Positions 58,225 through 64,000 of a stretch of 64,000 bases of DNA are shown here, in pieces (within the stretch, counting starts at the first letter, position 1; each line of letters opens with the position of its first letter). Both the position numbers and the translations under genes were made by a program. The stretch covers positions 16,949 to 80,948 of the forward strand of contig JAADGI010000005.1 in NCBI GenBank assembly GCA_013152415.1, read 5' to 3'. This stretch comes from Gammaproteobacteria bacterium. Its GTDB lineage: Bacteria > Pseudomonadota > Gammaproteobacteria > HyVt-429. The notes beneath the pieces were generated by a model that saw nothing but the letters and a program-made list of their open reading frames with translations, ran no database searches and was not told the DNA's origin.

Positions 58225-59681
58225 AAAAAATCACAACCCTCATACTGGCGACATCGCTGTGGGTTCAGTCTGGCCACGCAGACAACCTCACCGTTGAGCA
58301 GGTGTTGCAACAAGTCGTGGATTATTACCCATCTATCAAGGGCGCCACCCTGCAGGTAGAAAAGGCCAGGCAGGATAATCTTCGCGTGCAGAGCCAATTG
58401 GGTTGGCAATTGACCCTGCGGGGTGGGGCCACAAGAGAATATACCCTTTTGGGTACAACGGTAGACACACTCAGCACCGTAGGCAACCTGTCTAAACTCA
58501 CCCGCTCGGGCTCTACCCTGGGGGTACGGGCAGAACACCGACGTGATGAATCCGCGATTACGGTACTGCCCACACTCCCCAATCCCCTAAGCACCACCAA
58601 CGCGGATATCAGTTACCGCGTACCCCTGGGCAAAGGCAAAGGTAATCCTGCTTACGCAGAGGGCTTAACCGGTGCGGGTGTCAACCTGCGCCTGGCCCAG
58701 GCAGAAGAACAGCGCTTATATGATCTGTTGGCATCCCAGGTCATTGATCTCCATTTGGCGGCAAAGACAACCCTGGAGCGTATCCATAATACCAAGCAGT
58801 CACTGGAGCGCAGCCAACGCCTGCAAAAATACATCAAGACCCAGTCCAGGCTCGGCATCGCCGAAGACAAAGACCTGTTACAAGTTGCCGCACAACTGAA
58901 CAATCAACGCGCCCAACTCAAGGCCCTGGAAATGGCCTGGGCACAGCAAGAAATATCCCTCAACCGGCTCATGGGGCGACCCTGGAATTCCACATTTACA
59001 CCCATGCTGGCGACGAATACATCGCTTCCGGATAGGGACATTGATGACTTATTCAAAGAGGTGGCCCAACACAGTCCCTCCCTGGTATCGGCGCAGGCAC
59101 GCATTACACTTGCCGACAGCACCATCAAGACCCAACGGGATTCCCGTAAGGATAAACTTGATCTGGTCATGACATTGGGCAAACGCACCCGCGTGGGCGA
59201 CACCATAGATGGCGGCAGCTATGAGTCCGATAATGTCGGTAGCATTAATATTGAATTTACCCGTTCTCTGGACAAACAGGGATTAAACGCAGAGCTCTAT
59301 CAGGCCCGCCTGGACCGCAGCATTGCCATCCAGGACAGACAACAAGCCCTCAATGACCTGCGCTATGAGCTCGCCAGCTTGTTGGCCGAATTCAAAATCG
59401 GCCAAACTGCCCTGGGGGCCTACCGCATCAGCCTGAAAAGTGAACACGCCAAACTGAATGAGGCCCTGAACCGCTATAAACAGGGCCGCACCGATACTGA
59501 TCAACTGATTCAATTTGAAAATGAATTGTCGGCCACAGAACTGGCCCTGGCACTGCACCGCATCGAACTGCAACGCCGATACTACAGATTGGTGTTGATC
59601 CGAGGACAGCTATGGAAGGGTATCGCACGACCCACGATTACGCTTCCTGCAAAAGACATTGAAGGCAGACAAAAAGGATGA
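58221..59681 (+). CDS. TolC-type outer-membrane efflux protein
   Basis: This 486-aa protein starts at GTG 58221 and has a signal peptide (KKITTLILATSLWVQSGHA). It shows the duplicated helical-hairpin OEP pattern, for example LRLAQAEEQRLYDLLASQVI in the first half and YQARLDRSIAIQDRQQALND in the second. It provides the outer-membrane channel for the RND pump encoded next, whose start overlaps its stop by 4 bases. Confidence 0.85.
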   Translation: MKKITTLILATSLWVQSGHADNLTVEQVLQQVVDYYPSIKGATLQVEKARQDNLRVQSQLGWQLTLRGGATREYTLLGTTVDTLSTVGNLSKLTRSGSTLGVRAEHRRDESAITVLPTLPNPLSTTNADISYRVPLGKGKGNPAYAEGLTGAGVNLRLAQAEEQRLYDLLASQVIDLHLAAKTTLERIHNTKQSLERSQRLQKYIKTQSRLGIAEDKDLLQVAAQLNNQRAQLKALEMAWAQQEISLNRLMGRPWNSTFTPMLATNTSLPDRDIDDLFKEVAQHSPSLVSAQARITLADSTIKTQRDSRKDKLDLVMTLGKRTRVGDTIDGGSYESDNVGSINIEFTRSLDKQGLNAELYQARLDRSIAIQDRQQALNDLRYELASLLAEFKIGQTALGAYRISLKSEHAKLNEALNRYKQGRTDTDQLIQFENELSATELALALHRIELQRRYYRLVLIRGQLWKGIARPTITLPAKDIEGRQKG

Positions 59682-62600
59682 GGACCATCATCGGATTTTT
59701 GGTTGACCGTGGACTGGTCGTCAACCTGGTTTCTGTTTTTCTGATCATACTCGGCCTCTACGCCGCGTTGACCATCCACCGCGAGGCCTTCCCCAATGTA
59801 AACCTGGACATGATCCAGGTGAACGTAGTCTATCCCGGCACCTCACCCAAAGAGATCGAACAACTTATTATTACACCCATTGAGCAAGAACTGCGCTCGC
59901 TCAACGGCATCGACAAAATGATCTCCATGTCGTTTCCCAGTTCCGGGCGCATTATTCTTGAGGTCGATGCCGACGCTAACAACCGGGAACGCATTACCAA
60001 CGAGGTCAACCTGGCGATTAACCGTGCCGATCTGCCCAGCGACTTGCGTGAAGACCCCTTAGTAGTGGAAATAGATGGCTCAGTATTTCCTATTATACGT
60101 CTGGCCCTCTCCGCCCCCACCGGTGAACTGGGAGTCAAACGCCTTGGGGACGACATCAAAGACGACCTGCTCAATATTAAAGGTGTGGCCCAGGTCACGG
60201 TACTGGGTGACCGTAAGGCAGAAATCAGGGTAACCGTTGACCCCAAACGCATGGCCGCAGAACACATTTCAGTAGGTGAAATTGCCCGCAGCATCCAAAA
60301 CTGGAACCTCACTGTACCCGGTGGCGACATTGATACCGACGAAGGGCAAAAGGTAGTACGGGTGGTGGGAGAATTTAAGAATCCCAAAGATGCCGCCAAC
60401 CTGGTGTTACGGGCCAATCAGGCCGGTAACGTGCTGCGCCTTGCTGACGTGGCCACCGTCACCGAGACCTTGATCGAACCTACGGTCCACTATGACGTGA
60501 AAGGCGAGGCGGCATTGTCCATGCTGATACTGAAACAATCCGATGCCGACATCATCGACACGGTGGATCGAGTCAGGCAATACGTCACTACAGTGCCTGA
60601 TCGCTATGGCGCTAAGGTTGAAATTACGGCCTTCCAGGACTTCTCACGTTTAGTCCGCCTGCGCCTCGGTGTACTCACCAACAACGGCATGGTGGGGCTG
60701 GTCCTGGTCTTTGTTTCCCTATTACTCTTTTTACGATTCTCGGTGGCCATGACCACCACCTGGGGACTGCCCATCATTTTCATGTCGGGCATCTTCATAT
60801 TGTTCACCTTTGGTGTGAGCCTGAACATGATTTCCATGATGGGCTTCATCATGGTGCTGGGTATGCTGGTGGATGACGCCATTATCATCGGTGAAAATAT
60901 TACCTGGCATATGGAACAGGGCATGAAACCTCGCCAGGCTGCGATCACCGGTGCAGTGGAACTCATCGGCCCGGTGACCACCACCATTCTCACCACCATT
61001 GCCGCCTTCATCCCCATGATGTTTATGACCGGGCTCATCGGTAAATTTATTTTTGCCATCCCGGTGGTGGTCATTACATTATTGACACTGTCCTGGCTGG
61101 AATCTTTTTTGATCCTGCCCAGCCATGTCGCCCACGTTACCCACCCGGACAGGCACCCACCAGAGCGCCGCTGGATCGTGGCCCTGGAAGATCGCTATTC
61201 GGCCTTACTGGCACGGGCGATACGGTTTCGATGGATCACGGTGGCGATTTCCTTTGCGGCCTTGATCGCCACACTGGCCTTGGCCAAGACCATGCCGTTT
61301 CAATTATTCCCCCCCGCCGGGGTAGAGGAATTTGTTGTCCGTGTCACGGCTCCCCCAGGCACCAGTCTCGACACCATGCGCCAACACCTGCGGACAATCG
61401 ACAAAGAAATTCGCAGTCGCGTCGACCCCAAGTATCTGGAATCTACTCTGCAAAAAAGCGGTGATATTTCGGTGGACCTGGGTGACCCCCTGACTCAACG
61501 GGGCAGTCGCTATGGCCAGATTCGCGCCATCTACATCTCTTCGATCAGCCGACCCGAACACGACGCCCTGGAAGAGATGCATCAACTGGCGCAGATCATT
61601 CCCGGCAAATTCCCCAACCTGGATATTTCATTCACTGAAATTCGCCCCGGCCCACCCCTGGGCCGGGCGTTGGAAGCAGAAATATCCAGCTATGACCAAC
61701 AGGCCAGCGAACAAGCCGCACGCCGTTTAATAAAATATCTCAAAACTATCTCCGGGATCACCGCCATTGACAGCGGTCTAAAACGTGGTGACGATGAATT
61801 GCACTTAATTCTAGATCGGGAGTTGGCCACCTACGCCGATGTGGACCTGGCGACGGCGGCACAACACGTCAAGGCCGCCAGTGGTGGCCTGACCGTTTCG
61901 GTGGTTCGCCATGGCACCGAAGAGATTGATGTCACCATTCGCTATCCAGACGACACCAAACACGCACTCAAACAACTTATGGATTCACTGGTGCCCAATA
62001 AACGCGACGGCCTGGTCCCTCTGCACAAGATCGCCCGGCTGGTAGAAAAACCGGGCTACACCACCATCCGGCACAAGGAAGGCACTCGAGTGATTAACGT
62101 GGTCGCCGACACCAATGTGGCCCAACTCACCAGTGTTACGCTCAATGGCCTGGTGCGTGACAACCAGGACAAGTGGCTGGGTGACCTTACTGACAAGGTA
62201 AAAGTGGGCTATGGCGGTGAAGAGGAAAAAAACAGGGAGTCCTTTGTCAGCCTGGTAGTGGCCTTTGGTTTTGCCATGGTCGGTATCTTTTTTATCCTCG
62301 CCATTCAGTTTAACAATTTGAGTTATCCCTTCGTGGTCATGTTGGCCATCCCCTTCGGGGCCATTGGCATCATCGTCAGCTTTTATCTGCACGATCTTTT
62401 TTGGAAACCCATGCCCCTGTCCTTTATGACCAGCCTGGGCATGATTGCCCTGACCGGTGTGGTGGTCAACAGCTCTTTGGTGTTGTTGGTGTTTATTCAA
62501 CGAGCACGCCAGGCAGGCATGGAGGCCCACGAGGCCATCATCAAGGCAGGCCGTCGTCGTCTACGGGCGGTCATCCTTACCGCCATCACCACCATCGTCG

Positions 62601-62830
62601 GCCTGCTCCCCACCGCCTACGGCTGGGGTGGCCTGGACCCCTTCGTCTCCCCCATGGCCCTGGCCCTATCCTGGGGACTGGTGTTCGCCACATTGATTAC
62701 CCTCATCACCATACCCGCCACCCTGGCTGCAGGGTTGGATGTTAAAAACTGGATACGGGCTCATGTCTACCCCGCATGTACCCATGCAGTGGGGCATATA
62801 AAAACCTTGCTGCTTAAGAAACCAGACTAA
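59678..62830 (+). CDS. RND-family multidrug/solute efflux permease
   Basis: This 1050-aa protein has the HAE1-like RND layout: a first membrane helix (LVVNLVSVFLIILGLYAALT), a porter domain (about 35-330), a membrane bundle with GMLVDDAIIIGENI in TM4 (the conserved Asp pair), a second porter domain and a closing bundle containing FGAIGIIVSFYL and TGVVVNSSLVLLVF. It uses the proton motive force. The operon has no gene for the periplasmic adaptor (MFP). ATGA couples it to the outer-membrane gene. Confidence 0.93.
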   Translation: MRTIIGFLVDRGLVVNLVSVFLIILGLYAALTIHREAFPNVNLDMIQVNVVYPGTSPKEIEQLIITPIEQELRSLNGIDKMISMSFPSSGRIILEVDADANNRERITNEVNLAINRADLPSDLREDPLVVEIDGSVFPIIRLALSAPTGELGVKRLGDDIKDDLLNIKGVAQVTVLGDRKAEIRVTVDPKRMAAEHISVGEIARSIQNWNLTVPGGDIDTDEGQKVVRVVGEFKNPKDAANLVLRANQAGNVLRLADVATVTETLIEPTVHYDVKGEAALSMLILKQSDADIIDTVDRVRQYVTTVPDRYGAKVEITAFQDFSRLVRLRLGVLTNNGMVGLVLVFVSLLLFLRFSVAMTTTWGLPIIFMSGIFILFTFGVSLNMISMMGFIMVLGMLVDDAIIIGENITWHMEQGMKPRQAAITGAVELIGPVTTTILTTIAAFIPMMFMTGLIGKFIFAIPVVVITLLTLSWLESFLILPSHVAHVTHPDRHPPERRWIVALEDRYSALLARAIRFRWITVAISFAALIATLALAKTMPFQLFPPAGVEEFVVRVTAPPGTSLDTMRQHLRTIDKEIRSRVDPKYLESTLQKSGDISVDLGDPLTQRGSRYGQIRAIYISSISRPEHDALEEMHQLAQIIPGKFPNLDISFTEIRPGPPLGRALEAEISSYDQQASEQAARRLIKYLKTISGITAIDSGLKRGDDELHLILDRELATYADVDLATAAQHVKAASGGLTVSVVRHGTEEIDVTIRYPDDTKHALKQLMDSLVPNKRDGLVPLHKIARLVEKPGYTTIRHKEGTRVINVVADTNVAQLTSVTLNGLVRDNQDKWLGDLTDKVKVGYGGEEEKNRESFVSLVVAFGFAMVGIFFILAIQFNNLSYPFVVMLAIPFGAIGIIVSFYLHDLFWKPMPLSFMTSLGMIALTGVVVNSSLVLLVFIQRARQAGMEAHEAIIKAGRRRLRAVILTAITTIVGLLPTAYGWGGLDPFVSPMALALSWGLVFATLITLITIPATLAAGLDVKNWIRAHVYPACTHAVGHIKTLLLKKPD

Positions 62831-62872
62831 GATCAGGCGCTTCATTATGTTTTAAAAGAATGGAATGATATA

Positions 62873-62882
62873 GAGTACACCC
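62873..62882 (+). repeat. 10-bp direct repeat, left flank of the MITE-like element
   Basis: GAGTACACCC, repeated at 63069-63078. It could be a target-site duplication, though one and two extra bases separate the copies from the inverted termini. Confidence 0.6.
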
Positions 62883-62883
62883 G

Positions 62884-63066
62884 AATGGCACTTACTTAAG
62901 CCCCCTCTCCCTCCGGGAGAGGGTTGGGGTGAGGGGATAACAACAAAATCTGCTCTTTTTTAGCACTTCCTTCTCTCATCCTAAGCTTCTCCCTGAGGGA
63001 CCTCGGTGTCCCCTTGTGGGGTAGAAGGGACCAGAAAGCACTAAACCCGCTTAAATAAGTGCCATT
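62884..63066. mobile_element. MITE-like element of 183 bp
   Basis: The ends are inverted repeats: AATGGCACTTACTTAAG (62884-62900) and CTTAAATAAGTGCCATT (63050-63066), matching 16 of 17 bases. A 10-bp direct repeat flanks the pair. The inside has no ORF but holds a stem-forming CCCTCTCCCTCCGGGAGAGG block and other short palindromes. This is the layout of a non-autonomous transposable element. No transposase that could move it is in the window. Confidence 0.65.
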
Positions 63067-63068
63067 GA

Positions 63069-63078
63069 GAGTACACCC
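63069..63078 (+). repeat. 10-bp direct repeat, right flank of the MITE-like element
   Basis: GAGTACACCC, identical to the copy at 62873-62882. Confidence 0.6.
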
Positions 63079-63111
63079 CTAAAGGCATTTCTGAGGTAAA
63101 AGAAAAAGCCG

Positions 63112-63624
63112 ATGAAACTGAACAGCATCGAACAGATATTCCAAGCCCTGAATAGTGCCGATGTACAGTATCTCGTCGCTGGTGGACTGGCCGTAAATGC
63201 ACATGGTTACCTGCGCTTCACGAGTGATGTGGATCTCGTGGTCGCGCTCGAGCCGGATAACATCATCAAAGCGTTCAAAGCGCTAAGGACACTTGATTAT
63301 AAACCTCTGGTACCGATTACCGCAGAACAATTTGCCAACCCCAACATGAGACAGCAATGGATCGACGAAAAGGGCATGAAGGTGCTCAACTTTTTCAGCG
63401 ACCAACACCGCGAAACGGGATTAGACATATTTGTGTACGCGCCCTTCGATTTCGAAACCGAGTATTCGGCCGCCATGCGGGGTGAGTTGTTACCCGGTTT
63501 GTACGCACGCTTTGTTTCTATCCCGGCCCTGATCTGCATGAAGGAGACGGCCAATCGTCCACGTGATGTGGATGACATCCGGCACCTGCGTTGGATACTG
63601 GAGGACCAAAATAGCCATGAGTAG
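63112..63624 (+). CDS. Nucleotidyltransferase (AbiEii/MNT-like)
   Basis: This 170-aa protein has the pol-beta superfamily core: GG at 24-25 in VAGGLAVNAHG, the metal Asp pair D39-x-D41 in TSDVDLVV, and a third Asp D105 in GLDIFVYAP. Such stand-alone enzymes transfer AMP or other nucleotides to RNA or protein, often as toxins or antitoxins. The next small gene overlaps its end by 8 bases, so the two are linked. Which of them is the toxin, if either, is not shown by sequence. Confidence 0.8.
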   Translation: MKLNSIEQIFQALNSADVQYLVAGGLAVNAHGYLRFTSDVDLVVALEPDNIIKAFKALRTLDYKPLVPITAEQFANPNMRQQWIDEKGMKVLNFFSDQHRETGLDIFVYAPFDFETEYSAAMRGELLPGLYARFVSIPALICMKETANRPRDVDDIRHLRWILEDQNSHE

Positions 63625-63841
63625 CCAATATGATGAAATTGACTGGAGCCTGACCACCTGGGAGGGAAGTCGGCGCGCGCAGCTACGCCAGTGGTGCAAG
63701 CTTAGCTTGCGAGAACGGCTATGCGCCTTGGAAGAGATGGGTGAGCTGGCACAGCATTTTGCGGATATGCGCGAACAGGGGCGATTCCAGGACCTCAGCA
63801 AAGCCCCCAACGACGATACAAGCGGAGAGCCGGAGAAATAA
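63617..63841 (+). CDS. Small partner protein of the nucleotidyltransferase
   Basis: ATG 63617 lies inside the end of the nucleotidyltransferase gene, giving a 74-aa product (MSSQYDEIDWSLTTWEGSRR, then AQLRQWCKLSLRERLCALEE). I recognise this DWSLTTWEG plus LRERLxALEE wording as a recurrent partner of such nucleotidyltransferases. It is small, helical and charged, as antitoxins often are. The function is inferred from pairing only. Confidence 0.65.
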   Translation: MSSQYDEIDWSLTTWEGSRRAQLRQWCKLSLRERLCALEEMGELAQHFADMREQGRFQDLSKAPNDDTSGEPEK

Positions 63842-63892
63842 AAGTAACCAAGCCAGCGTATTCCTTACTCATAATAGGGCGCTTCTATTAAT

Positions 63893-63910
63893 CCCCTCTC
63901 CCTCCGGGAG
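63893..63910. repeat. Partial copy of the CCCTCTCCC hairpin repeat
   Basis: CCCCTCTCCCTCCGGGAG repeats the core found at 62902-62919 inside the MITE-like element. After it the sequence diverges. The remaining bases to the end of the window carry no supported gene. Confidence 0.6.
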
Positions 63911-64000
63911 CGGCGTTTTTCAAGAGAGTTGTCGCCTAAAGTTTAAAATTATGCCGCCTTGTTTTCCTCAATTTCTATCTTTTGCTTTCCCGGATTAAGG

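Overview
The window is a chromosomal segment of a gammaproteobacterium. I base this on gene content and gene order only: def-fmt-rsmB-(DUF4390)-ntrY-ntrX-trkA-trkH on the minus strand, LysM-dprA-smg-topA leaving divergently, and pilMNOPQ-aroK-aroB-dgt-gltB-gltD-hemE. These are well-known neighbourhoods in Chromatiales/Thiotrichales-like and other non-enteric gammaproteobacteria. I do not name a genus. No rRNA, tRNA or CRISPR array was found.

Layout. 1-2.1 kb holds the end of a family 2 glycosyltransferase, its usual partner of the DUF2064 family, and a late acyltransferase of lipid A type. 2.2-4.65 kb is a two-PAS GGDEF/EAL c-di-GMP protein. 5.0-14.9 kb is one long minus-strand operon joining translation/RNA modification genes, an NtrY/NtrX-like two-component system and TrkAH potassium uptake. 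14.9-20.2 kb is LysM (frameshifted), DprA, Smg and topoisomerase I. 20.2-22.7 kb is PBP1A, convergent with topA. 22.9-39.4 kb is type IV pilus assembly, shikimate genes, a dNTPase, glutamate synthase and HemE. 39.4-47.5 kb has an iron-sulfur flavoprotein reductase, DUF2333, a small dual-specificity phosphatase, and a glycerol/glycerophosphodiester set (kinase, GDPD, FAD glycerol-3-phosphate dehydrogenase) coupled to a NodI/NodJ-type ABC exporter.

The right part (47.5-64 kb) is accessory. It contains an AT-richer 653-aa membrane protein with a PIN-like nuclease pattern, a repeat-rich stretch with a broken small HTH gene, a cold-shock protein with a clear terminator, RsgA, a CBS protein, a frameshifted CSLREA-type secreted protein and a cytochrome c. 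These are followed by a soluble MCP-tip-like protein next to an oxygen-binding di-iron (ODP) protein, a TetR-TolC-RND efflux operon without an adaptor gene, a MITE-like element, and a nucleotidyltransferase/small-partner pair that looks like a toxin-antitoxin module.

Most interesting for follow-up: the PIN-like membrane protein and its repeat surroundings (47.6-50.0 kb), the MCP-tip/ODP pair (55.4-57.3 kb), the MITE-like element (62.87-63.08 kb), the inverted 25-bp repeats just before hemE, and the structured leader of gltB. Nothing here can be declared a new system from sequence alone; these are candidates with stated tests.
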